Shown: in pieces, positions 1 through 13,100 of the stretch
How positions within the stretch are numbered: the stretch's first letter is position 1
How the letters are laid out: each line of letters begins with the position of its first letter
NCBI GenBank assembly: GCA_959347315.1
Contig: OY365817.1
Span: 5,694,731 to 5,758,730 of the forward strand
Reading direction: 5' to 3'
Length of the DNA stretch: 64,000 nucleotides
Source of the DNA: Bimastos eiseni
Lineage: Eukaryota; Annelida; Clitellata; Crassiclitellata; Lumbricidae
Notes under the pieces: model-generated
Database searches by the model: none
What the model was told of the DNA's origin: nothing
The model's input: the letters and a program-made list of their open reading frames with translations, nothing else
Program-made: the position numbers and the translations under genes

Positions 1-184
1 AGAGGTGAGAGAGAATTGGGAGCGATAACGAGGCAGGAATAGGAGTAGGGTTCAGATGGGGAGCTTGTAATATATGTTTGTGATTTGAGGTTAACGAGGG
101 CTTTTGCCTTAGATAGTGTGCTGGTAGGTGTGCTCAGGGTGTCTAGTGAACTTTAAATCCACCAAAATACCTGATTAACCCTTA

Positions 185-711
185 GGGGCCGTCCATAAAG
201 TACGTACGCTCAGAGGGGGGGGGGGGGTCCAGGAAAAGCGTATGTTTGCGTATGGGGGGGAGGGGGGTCGCTCAAAAGAAGTACGTACGCAGAGATAAAA
301 AATTATGATGTGAAATATGTCGTATCTGTTGTCCTCTCTAAATATTACCAACATTCTCTTTTATAATGTTAACAAAATTTCTTAAATTTTATTTTGAACT
401 AATATATGATCTAGTAGCATAAAATGAACAAAGTTTTATACAGTAAATTAATAAATTTAATGATAATGTGCATAATACACATTAGCCATTAGCACACGTA
501 TTAAAAATTAAGCACATTAACTACTCAAATAAACATTTAATTTTTTGGCTTTAAAAACAGAATATTTAATTAATTAAAACTGTTGTAAACGGGGGGGGGG
601 TTGCAAAAGCGTACGTACTTTCGAGGGAGTGTCAAGCGTACACCTTGCAACAGAGGGGAGTGGGGGTCCAAAAAGTCAAGTTTTCGGCGTACGTACTTTA
701 TGGACGGCCCC
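185..711. mobile_element. MITE with 25-bp perfect TIRs and TTA target duplication
   Basis: The ends, 185-209 and 687-711, are perfect inverted repeats starting GGGGCCGTCCATAAAGTACG. A TTA lies directly outside each end (182-184 and 712-714). Subterminal GTACGTACGC motifs recur inside, with runs of up to 13 G near both ends. There is no coding capacity. A 3-bp TTA duplication fits PIF/Harbinger-type or Zator-type DNA transposons, but the superfamily is inferred, not shown. Confidence 0.85.
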
Positions 712-714
712 TTA

Positions 715-1154
715 CCGCTCCTGAGGCCGCTATGAGCGGCCAATTTTAATGTGTTTAATATAATGATTGGAGGGGAAGGTTAACCCTTGTTAAGCCTCTG
801 TGAATGCACAACTTTTGTAATCATAATAAAAATACTAATAATAAAAATGAATAGCTCTGACTTTCTGGATCACAACTGAACCTCTCTCTCCATTTCTCAT
901 GAGTTTCTCAAAACCGTTCATTTCAGGGACTGAACCACAGATGCCCTATGAGTTCAACAGTTCAAAGTATTGGTAGATTCAGTGCCTGCTTCACATATTA
1001 GAATGCAGTGATACAAAAGGCATGAGCAATGCACAACAGACTAAAATTGAAACACACACAGATCGACTTCAATGATTTCATTACACTGATCAACATGAAG
1101 CAGTTCAGTGACAGAACCCTCCTCCAACAGAAAAAATTTTCAATGTTTCTTCAC
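715..1154 (-). other. BOP1 3' flank / putative 3' UTR
   Basis: This non-coding stretch follows the BOP1 stop codon on the minus strand. Possible minus-strand ATTAAA poly(A) signals lie at 745-750 and 754-759, about 400 bp downstream of the stop. They are weak evidence only. A small hairpin (GGCCGCT-atg-AGCGGCC) lies near 727. No other gene is visible. Confidence 0.3.
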
Positions 1155-4100
1155 TTAATGGAACAATCGAACAGTACAGTCTGCACCAGCTGAGAAAATC
1201 CACGGATTTTTAGGATGAAATTCACAGTCGAGGACTCCAAGTCCATTGGTGACTTTATGTCCCTTCAGGACTTTGACAGGAACAATCAGTGGATTCAAAG
1301 TGAAATCACTGAAATGACAAACGAAAAACATATACAGTGCAAAACAGGACAAAAACAGACAGGACAAAATAGTGCTATGTACAAAATAATAGAGTGTAAA
1401 TGCATTTTAACATTAAATTATTCTCTTCAGAGGAAACTGCTAAGATGAAATGTTAATTATCAAAGTAATGATAAATTAATGCCAGCATAAGTGCTCAGTT
1501 ATTAAGGTCAAGATATGAGAGAAGTGATGAAGACAGGTATGTGTTCAGCAATGTCCTCCAAAGCAATTGTCTTAACCCTTGAACGACCAGCGCTCAGCAA
1601 AACGTAAAGCATAATAACGCTGGTCGTTAAAGGGTTAACATGCCATCCTGATTTATACACCACACAAGAACTGCAGTCTAGTAATAAATCACAGTGCATT
1701 CTGTTAAGTCGTAGAGGGACATGCCTTAAGATCTACAGCGTGTAACCAGACTTAAAATAAAAAGGGTTGATGCTTTGTATAACTAGCACTACACTGCAAT
1801 AGGTTGTGACATGAAGGCATAGACAACTACACAGAAGCAACAATAACCATTTCATACAAAGTTAACCAAATGAATGCATAGAAGCAAATGCTCTCCATGT
1901 CTCACCCGCTCTTTCCACATCAAACCTCATTTCTCTGGTTGATCAACTGAGAGAAATGAAAAAGAGCAGAGAACCAGAATGCAACAATAGCACATCTCAA
2001 TTACTTCGCAAGTTCTCCGTAACTTTCCATGCACTTCTAATTTAACTTACTTGTAAACTGTTGCATGACAAACGTTGACTGTTCCGTCGTCAGAAGCTGA
2101 AGCAAACAGTGGATACATTTTGTGGTAACAAACCTGGCGAATGGCCTTCTGGTGATATCTAAAACACATCACATTTCATGACATAAGCAGACTTTATCAA
2201 TAGACTAGAAAAATCATTAGGACAAAATCTCTAAGGGAATGACCACAGTGGACTAACGTCATGACATTAATTTTAAAATCTTGTAAGGCCGTAAGACATA
2301 ACAGACATCATTTAGAAGCTTGGAATGACTTGCAACTGGAGGAGTGCTCATGCTAAGGACTGCAGATGTACCAGTCAAGATCAAACCCTGAATTCGATCA
2401 AAATGCAATGCAGCTCACAAAGCAGGGTTAAGGAATTTGAAAATGCAGATTCAGAAAAATACAAGCCTAAGAATGTTGGCTGCATTGGAGACTAATGGTG
2501 CTTATATAATTTAATAAAAATATCCATACACATAAGTGTATGGATATATATATCGTGTATATTGCATGCGTAAAATATATAAGCAAAGTGCTTACACACA
2601 CACACATACCTGAGAGTCTTGTATGGTTTAACAGAAAGACTGAGGTCAAACCAACTAAGACGTTTGTCGTAACTTCCAATGATTAGATTATCACCTACAA
2701 AATACATCGACAACATATTACAGATCAAGTGATTTCTTTTTTAAACAGTTTTGGATCAAAGTTATAAATTTAAAACATAGTCCATAACGGTTTCAGCTAT
2801 GGTGGCTTTAAACCAATGGCAAAGCACACAAGTCTAATTTTTTATCATAATAACAACATTTATTCTCAATTATTATCAGGATATACATCTACAGCTGAGT
2901 TGAGTCACACACATGCAAAACAAGAAAGATTCTCAGAATTCTGAACAAAGTTGAATTTCCAACATCTGCATTATGAGCTCACACATGAGTGTAAACCAAT
3001 TCTGTAGCAATTTTGCAAGAAACCTGATCAAGAAAGAATAGTACATTTTGTTTCAAGAGAAGAGTCTGGAAAAAAACGAAGATGAAACCTCGAGATTGAG
3101 ACTGACACCAACGCAATTTTATACATTGCCAAGACAGAACAAAACTAAGACATCAACACAAACCATGTTTGTGTTGATAATCTGCCATAACATAAGTGTA
3201 ATAGACTTATAAGAGAAACAACTGATTAGAGAGAGAGAGAGGCATTACCTCCTGGATGGATATCTAGGCTGGAGACCCACTGACAGTTTGTCAGCATTTT
3301 CTTCATCAGCTGCTGCTTCATCAGGTCATACTGCTTCACATAACGCTGAGTCTGAAGCACACAAGCACACAGTATATATGTATATATTACCTTGTGCCGT
3401 CAGTTCATTGAACTCTAGCGACCGTCATTATCAACCTTCTCCATTTATTTCTTTTCGAAGTCACGTCCCTTAGTTCCTCCAGGTTCATTCTGGTTTTTTC
3501 GTGTATCTCATCCATCCATTTTTTCCTTGGGCTCCCTCTTTCCTTCCTTCCTTCTCCACACGCCAGCATCACTTCCTTTCCAATAGATTTGATCGCATAA
3601 CATGCCCGAAGAACCCCAGCTTCCTTCTCAACGCTGTTTGTTGTAACATCTTATCATTCTCAAATCCAATCTTCCTGCGCACCTCTTCGTGTGTCTTTTT
3701 CTTCGTCCATGATATTCTCTGCATCTTTCTCCATACCCACATTTCACATGCATTAATCTTTTTCTCCATGTTCTTTTCATTGTCCATGTCTCACAGCCAT
3801 ATAGTAATGTAGGGAAGATCATTGCCCTCACTAGCCTTTTTTTTGTTTTTATGCTCACCTGTTTATCCTTCCATATCTTTTCCAGTCCATTCATCGCAGC
3901 TTTTGCCACCTGTCGCCACCCTTCTTTTTATTTCCGAATAACAGTTATATACATGTATATATAGGCTTTCATTTACATCCAATCATCACTTTCTAAATGA
4001 CAGCCCATCAAAGTCTAGCCACAGCACAAACACTATTTCTAATCAGATCCAAGTACATGTTCCAATAGTGTGCTAATGAAGTCATTAATGCATTCATTCA

Positions 4101-7100
4101 ACTGTCTTCACCATTTCCAAAAGCAATAAATCAAAATGCATCTCACTGTTTGTTATGGCACACCTCCTGTACTACTCTTATTTCCAATACCCATAACTTC
4201 ATCAGTCTAAGTGTTGAGATCACACAACAGCATTCACACTCAGTAGAGTGGTGCACAAACAGGGTCAAGCGAGAACAGACACTGAGGGTGAGCAGTACCC
4301 ATGTCCCACATTCCTCCAACGAGGAAAACAGAGTAAGTATGTAGGAGTTAAGATACTACTGGACATACAGAAAGGAAGTTAAAGATTGGCTGAAAGTTTG
4401 ACAGTACCAGCCAGCATTTAAATGGAAAAGATGGTTTCTCCAACAAAAGTTTAGACCAGTGCATCTGAGTAACATGATGGAAAGGATGCAACCAGTCTAG
4501 GTCAGTATAATGAAGCTACAGTATGAAACTGAAATCAAAGTACATGTAGCCTCAACTAACTGTCCACTTCCAGACACCTAAACAAACAAACACACCCACC
4601 CATCATTCTTTGTCTCACGCTTGGTGCCATTCAGGAAAAGAAAAAAGTCAGCTGAGACAATGCACGGCCTGAAGACGAGGCTGATGAGTAACTGGATAAT
4701 TCTGCTGACTAATAGTTTCAGAATGACTTAAAACTCCTTCATAGTAAACGTTCATACATATGCAAGTTCAACAAAACAGAGTTTTGAGCATTTGGCTTTG
4801 GTTGTGGCCAGGTCATCATAAAACGTCTACACTTAAAATACCAAAGTTTCATATGCCACAGTCAGTCTGTATAACATATGATACAAAGATGGACACAGCA
4901 GAAAATAAACAGCAAAACATACAGCAACAAAGAAAATCGGTTTCGTTGGATGAAATAAAACAGTCTGAACTGGATCTTTTGGTTTCTTCAGAGGATTCTA
5001 AAAAAGAAAAACAATTGATATGAGTCATGTTTGAAAGCAAAACCCACATGTAAGGTTAATGTGTACAACAGAAACAAGAATTTAAACCATCTAACAACAA
5101 GCAAAGACAACAAGATATTGGATATAATGTAATCAAGCATTTGGTGACTGGGCAATTCGGCACCAGACAGTTCGGCGCGGACAATTCTACGTCGGACAAT
5201 AATTCGGCACGCGGACAATTTGATGTCAGCATGTAATAACTCACATTTTTTAAATATTCAGAATGGGAGCAAAATAATATTTTCCATATTATCCAGCACA
5301 TGTTTGGTTATTGTAGAGTCATAGTCAACACTAAGGGACCGTGTCATCATCTAACTAGAGTAGTCCTCCACTGTAAAGAATATTACAAATTACATCGATT
5401 TCGGTTTCTGACTCACATAGTAGCCTTATAACTAGACATGTGCTGGATAATATGGAGAACACTATTTTGCTTCCATTCTGAATTTAAACAAAATCCCAGT
5501 TACTACATACCAACATCTGGTCTAAATACACTTACAAACTCATCCGGCGCCAAATTGTCCATTGCCAAACTGTCCACGCACCGAACTGTCCCGGCGCCAA
5601 ATTGTCTGGGAACCAAGCATTTGTATAGCCCTCCTTCAAAATATCTACTCAGAGGCGCTCTGTGCTGGCCTATATGATGCTAAACCTCATGTTGATTGAA
5701 TAAAATACATAAGTTAGCAAAACTCTGCACAGTAAGCTGAAAAGAGTCACCAGTAGTGGGCCCACGCTCAAGGGTGGAACCAACCAAAGGATTCCCGTTA
5801 GCAGATGACAGATGGCGTGAATGTTCAGAGTCTCTTGGCCAAGATGCGTCAACAGAGCTCACAGACATAGTGACGATGTTGACGAGTAGTCCCTCGCTGG
5901 TGGAATATGACACACGTTCGTATATTCGTTGAGGCGCAAGGAGGACATAGAAAAGGCATTCTTCGTGTGTTGGTCGGTAGATTAAATAGCTACATGTGAC
6001 TGTTGGTCTATTCCAGTCCAATCTGCTAGTCCAATGACCGTGTCGATCGCCCTCCACCAAGATGAAAACATTCAACCGTATGCATCTGAAGGATGGTCTG
6101 ATGCAGTCACTTGGCCTAGGCAGTCCATTGGCCTAGGCAGATAAAGGCTGGCTCTGACCGTATGCATCTGGGCCTATATGCATGGGCTTGGAAGAGCCTA
6201 TTCGATGAATTAGGCTTACACCTGAAGTAACTATTCTTCTAATAGGTCGTGGCCGTCATTGCTATGCATGAGCGAGAAGTAACCGTGGAGTAGTTGAACC
6301 CGACATAGCGTTCGAAAGACTATGCTTGACGATGGGTTTACGGTAATGATTTCAATGGGTAATGATAACTGCGCATGCGCAAAGATTTTATAGCGTTTAA
6401 TTCGGATTGCAACGGCTAAGATACAAAGTCCTAAATCACATTTTGTGGAAATCAACCAAATGAATTTATTATACATGTATGATACAATACAAAAAGCTCA
6501 TCAACTTAATGTCAGAGTAAACTAAACGGCATTTTGTTTACATTTTATGGAATTAATTATTACTACAAGACCAAAGGCAACGAACCTCTACTCAGCACAA
6601 CATGTGCCACATCGCTAGCCATTTCATCACAAACAACGCTTAGTAGTGTTTTGTCGTGGTGAAAATGGAAGACATGATAAAATGTATCATCTTCCGTAGA
6701 TCTATAGAGGATTGCAACGACCTAGAATCATCTAAAAGCGTCATAAACTTCATCGAATGCGACGAATCATAACAATGGTCGCCATTTTATTAGAGCCCTA
6801 TTTGGGAATAGCGGACTTACACCTAGGGTCAGCCAGGAGTAAATTTATGTCCAGCGTAACGCACAATTCCAGCCTCATGCATAGCAGTTTTACGCATTAC
6901 TTCGGCGTAGTTCAGTTTTATGTCAGAGGTAAGAGTTACACCATGTCTATTCCAAGCCCATGCATATAGGCCCTGAAGGATAGTCTGATGCAGTCACTTG
7001 GCCTAGGTAGGTAAAGGCCGGCTCTGACCGTATGCATCTGAAGGATAGTCTGATGCAGTCACTTGGCCTAGGTAGGTAAAGGCCGGCTCTGACCGTATGC

Positions 7101-10100
7101 ATCTGAAGGATAGTCTGATGCAGTCACTTGGCCTAGGTAGGTAAAGGCCGGCTCTGACCGTATGCATCTGAAGGATAGTCTGATGCAGTCACTTGGCCTA
7201 GGTAGGTAAAGGCCGGCTCTGACCGTATGCATCTGAAGGATAGTCTGATGCAGTCACTTGGCCTAGGCAACTTGTGAACAAATTGCCTTTTAAATGCACA
7301 AAATTCTTGGCAAAACCGACAAATAAGGCCCCTAAGCAAACCTAGCACTAGAGAATGATAAATAACATAAAGCACTCTTGTAAAAAAGTTTTCATCGTAA
7401 GTTTGTCTGTCCTAGAGATTATTCAACCATACAGTGTCCACCTCATGGAATAGTGCTGTGGTCTCACCGGTGGAAGGAGTGGGCTCAACACATGGCCCCG
7501 ATCAAGCATGACAGCTGCAAAGACCACCTTTCTACATGATTGCTCAAAGATAGCATCATTGTCAGGAAGAAAACGTAGTCGTATCAAACGACAGTCTATC
7601 ACAGATTGCAGTTTACTTTGCTTCTGCTGTCCCACAAAGTCTCACCGTGCCAGGGCTGTGTATAACATGCGGGTCACTGTGATCATCCTGACCACATCAT
7701 GCAGACTTGGTGCCCTGAGGTCGTGAGATATCATTATTCGCAGGGCATATAACGGCTGCCCTGCCTGCATGAACTCAAATGCGCTCTGTGTGCTTCAAAA
7801 CCTAGGTTTTCAGTAATGACAACCCCATCATGCTCTGAACATAGGTAACCTATAACCAATTAGAATCTTGGATTACAAACTTGGGAACTTATAACCAGGG
7901 CTGTTAACAATACTGGAAAAAAGTATTACAATAGCAATACCAATACTTCCTAATTAAAAGTATTGCGATACCAATACAATACCTTTTCTGAAAAGTATAG
8001 CAATACCAATACCAATACTTTCACCAATACTTTTCAATATGCTTGCTTAATTCGATCTTAGCATAAATTACAATTCATTCATCGGTAATTATAGAAAATT
8101 TCCAAAGGAATCGCTTGGGCCAATCACAAGGAATCTATAGAAGACGAATGGTTACTCGTCAAATATTTGTGTACACGCTTTTCTCTTAAACACAGATTTT
8201 GACACACAGCTAAAGTTTTCTTCTATTTGAAAATAAAGGCATTTTTTTGTATTTTGCTGATATACCCGGTCGTCATCCGTAAAGGTTAAGGAATCAACTA
8301 GTCATTTTGAAAGAATCTAAAATTTCTGGCTTCTGAATATCACCCAAAAACTGTTGACACGAAGGAACATTGGAACCTTCCAGTCCTGTGCATATATTGG
8401 TCCTTGGGCCAATTAGAATGTCTTTGAAGTAGCCTTCAGGCAATCTGTTCGAACACAATGCTCTGATATCGCACTTACAATCTTCATTTCCTCAGTTCTA
8501 TTCACTTTCAAGATCAACCAAATTCGCAAGCACTCTAAAATTAATTAGGCAAGCCATTTCTACCAGCGAACGCAAAAGGACATAGCCCTACTTCGGTCAT
8601 TTCTTTATTTAGGCCTATAAAATATTCCATCTGTTCGCACCAAGGTATTTATATGGCTGAAAGAGACTGTATATATATAGGCCCAAACTTATCAAAGTGC
8701 AACGATTTACTTTGCATATTTCTTGAGAAACTGTGTAAAAATCTCAGTGAGAAAAAGTATTGATATCAAGTATCGCTGACAGGCTAAAAGTATCGCGATA
8801 CACATGCAATACCAGCAAATTAAAACTATCGCGATACTCGCTGCGATACTGACAAAAGTATTGCGATACTAAAGTATTAACAGCCCTGCTTATAACATTA
8901 GTTAAAAATATCATCAGGAACTCAAGACCTTTCATTCGATCAATATAGATAAAAACAAAACTGGCAATAATTCAACACAGCTGACCTGCGACTTGTGTCT
9001 GGACAACTGATGAATGATGACCTGTTGTGACTGACCATCAGGCATTACGACAGAAAAATAGTCGCCCTTCTTGTGCCACACAACTTTAGTAATCACCTTC
9101 AAGAACAAACGCACATCATACACACACATACACACATGTGCATAGCAGCCAAAATGGAGACCCTCAGAATTCTGTGAGTTAATTTTCAGGCGATCAAGGT
9201 CCACTAAACAGTTAAGAGTTAACATTAAAAATTAGAAATAGAATCTGGCAAGAAACTAAATAAAAATCCCACAGACAGCTTAGATAAGGCACCATTATCT
9301 GACAGACATTTAAATTATCTCTATATTCGTCTGCTGTGGGTTTGGATGAGAAGGCTCTTCAGCCTTCAAGTGGCTTCTTCCTAAAACATAGACCAATATA
9401 TCTATTTAAATTGATTGCTGTTCACTGCCCATCAATCAAACCTTCTTGAATGGGGTCAAAAACACACAGCAACTGAGCAAATCAGTGGCACTTTGTAAAT
9501 ACCAGTTGCATCAAAACGTCAACAGCTAACAAACAAAAGTTATTTCACGATGAGTTTTGCAAGGAACTAAATATGAGTGTTTTCTATTTTGAAAACCTAA
9601 AGAAATGCAAACTCAACATATCATTTTTCTAAATCATACCTTGGGATGAGTAATTTTCAGACGAATTCCATCTTCATACTCTGGGCCAGACTCCACTGGC
9701 AACCAAGTTATGGACAGAGATGACATAGCTACAAAGTTACATGGAACAATCAGACACCAGACATTAGCACAACAGGCTAGACTGATGAATTGAAACTTAT
9801 ACACTCAACCATAAAACATCAGGAACTAGATCTGCATTGCATCAACCCAAAAATCAACAAACACAACAGGCCATTGAGAACAGTTTTGCTCTGCAGGTGG
9901 AGAAAGGGATTGTTGAGCTTTCCTTTTGAAAAAGTACTCCCTCCAGATGCAGGACAAAGCGTAAAAACTACTTTGGAATTACACATCTCTTGCATCGTAG
10001 GATGGTATTTGCATATATTGTCTTTGGTCATGTCAAGAAACTTTGCCTGAGGTACAGAAGCCGAAATATTTGCACATATCTGCACAAGTACAGTATGAGT

Positions 10101-13100
10101 GGCAAGTTATTACAGGTAGGGTGACCACATTCCCTTTCTGTCATTTTGGGACACCACAGCTCCTTTATTCTAAATCAAATTTAATTGGGAGCTGGGTTCA
10201 TTGGGAAGAGCGCTATACATACACAATGCCTCAACTGAAATCTATTTTCAAGATTTTGACCTAAAATAAACACCTATTTATAGCTTTTTTAATTATGCAC
10301 TCTAATTTCACCAAAGAATATGTGTCCAGAAATTTCATCCTTCAAGTAATCTTTCAACATTCTGGCTGCATCAGGTCCTGTCTGTCCTCTCAACTGTTGT
10401 GGTCAATATTCCTAAGTTATGGGAGATAAAAAGGTAAACGATTCTGCATCAGAATATGTTCATACATGTAAACAAATAGAGCTCCAAAAGAGCAGCACCA
10501 AGACAAACCACTAAACTAAAACATGTAAATAAGTCATATGGTTACAGACCAACAGAATCAGTGTCGATGTCTTTGCAGCCGAAGGCGACTTCCTTTGCTT
10601 CGGATGAAACAGTATTTGTCTTTATTATGACAATCTCGTTGTTGCTGAAAAACAAGAGCAAACTATCATATAACAAACCTAACCAAAGCCAAACAAGAGA
10701 GATTAAGTAGCTCTGTAAAAAGCATGCTTCACTGTAGATGAAACACAGCAAACAAGTGAAAACTGACAAATTAGGTGACACATACACAGCAGCAGCAATG
10801 CAAGGCAGAGCGTCGTTTGGATTCCAGGCAATGTCTTTGACAGCATGGCTGAACTTAAGCACAGACAGACATCTTCCTGTACAAGCATTCCAGATTCGAA
10901 GAGTATTATCTGAAGAACCTGATTCAAACAAATAACAAAGACCAGTTGAAATAAATCACTAACACTTACATCTGCCAAAGTTTTCCATATTTATCCAGAA
11001 CTTTAAACATTGATTTTGGCCAGCACACAAGAACAATATTTTCCATTGTTCTCTAGGCAGCTGCTGCTGGGTCTTCATCTAGACAACATCACTACATCTA
11101 CAACTCCATTAACCCATGCCAACCAACTGGAATGGATTCCCCGAGAGCTACTCCTCTTGACTAGAAATTAATCGCCTGCATTTTATTCTTCATTTAAATC
11201 CAATTTTTCAGCCGTAGTCAGACCGGGAGCGCCTCTGAGTAGATTCCTTGAAGGGGTGCTATATTTTAAATTCATATTGATTGATTGATTATTATTATTA
11301 TTATTACCGAAATTTGATACCTCAGCACACACTGAACGCCACGGGCTGACCGCTCTAACCAATCGGCCACAATTGGATTGATTGATCTTCTACCAAATGA
11401 TCTTCTACTCCAATGGAATCATCTCAGGGCTTTCAGAATATGTTAAAACACTTGGGGTTACCCTCGACAGCAAGCTCACATTTCGACCTCACATAACAAG
11501 CCTTTGTAAATCTTGTTTTTACCACATCAGGGCAATACATCACATAAGGTCGACTCTAACTCAAAATATGTCTGAAACTATAGCCTGCTCACTTGTCTCC
11601 TCTCGCCTCGATTATGCTAATTCACTTTTTGTCGGTCTCTCAGACCTTGAACTCAAAAGGCTTCAACGTATCCAAAATACGTTAGCTCGAGTAGTGTTAC
11701 ATGTCCCACTACGAACATGCTCCTCTGCCCTACTCCACAAGCTGCATTGGCTCCCTGTTAAATTTAGAATCAAATTTAAGTTAGCTTGTTTGACCTACAA
11801 AACCATCATCACCAGTACACCTACCTATATTCATGCTCTACTAACTCCTTACATTCCTCCTCGTTGCTTACGATCATCAAGTACGGGTCTTTTAGTTGAA
11901 CCACGATGCAGAACAGTTATGGGCTCTTGCGCATTTCATGTCTCTGCTCCTAGGGAATGGAATCGACTGCCTCTCTCTCTTCGTAGCTCAAATTCACTTG
12001 CTTCCTTCAAAAAACGACTCAAAACTCACTATTTCTCCTTGGCTTTCAAGGATTTGGAAATCTAATTGCATCTTCTCCTGGCGACTGACTATCCGCGCCT
12101 CAGACTCACATTTAGGTGCGACCTTATGCGCATTACAAATTTAATAATAGCAATAATATTTTAAAAAATGGCGTTCCTTCCGCTACATTTCACTTACCAT
12201 CAGACACAACCAATAATTCCTCGCAAATCTTCTAAACCTATCACATTTTTGGAAATCAATAGGAAGGCAATGATTGTAGATGACAATTAGCATGCAGATA
12301 AAGAGATGAAGGAACGAACCGGATGCCAAGCGATGCCCTGAAGGCTCCACTGAAATGCACAGAACAGGACCTGTGTGTCCTATGTAGACCTAAGACAGAC
12401 ACATAAGCAACAAAACCAATTACATAATCTATCATACACTGCAAATTATTAAATATTATTTAATGAAACAGACAAATGCTATATGTACACTGTGTCACAT
12501 GACTTAGATGAGAAACAGACCAGTGTTGTCACTTTGGCTGGAAAAGACAACCTCTAATTGCAGGCAAATGCTAGTGACATGTTAAATAAGCTAAATGGCA
12601 AATAAAATGTCCCTTAACAACTTTAACATGCATCCAGAGTTAACTCTGGCATGGCAACAATTTACCACCCAGTAGGCATTGAGCAAGTATTATGAGGTCA
12701 TAGCTGTTGTACAGAGCAAGCAACAGTACCTGCTTTATTACCCTATGCCGTACTGCTAGTGCTAAACGGCCACCACTGGCACCCTATTGTAGGTCACAGC
12801 GACAGGTCGCACATAATTATGTGGTTCGTATAGATATCTAGAGAAGAATGCGATTGTATGTCTGAGTTTGCAGCCAGACAAATGCATGAACGATCACGGC
12901 AAAGACAAAGGGAGAGACTGAGTTTTATATTTCAACAGATGTTAAGTGCATACATTCATATGAACTAAAAATTGTGAAATATATAAAACTCAAAAAAGCT
13001 GTCAAAGAGATGTTATACAAACTTGGATAATAAATAGATCTATATCTAGAGTCACATTAGGTCACATGTATCATGTGAAATATAATTAAACTAGACTAAT

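Noticed and set aside
5680..6075. 131-aa minus-strand open frame
   Set aside because: No family motif; overlaps other frames within a BOP1 intron.
7133..7375. Open frame across the 65-bp satellite
   Set aside because: 65 is not a multiple of three and the frame follows the repeat; no protein motif.
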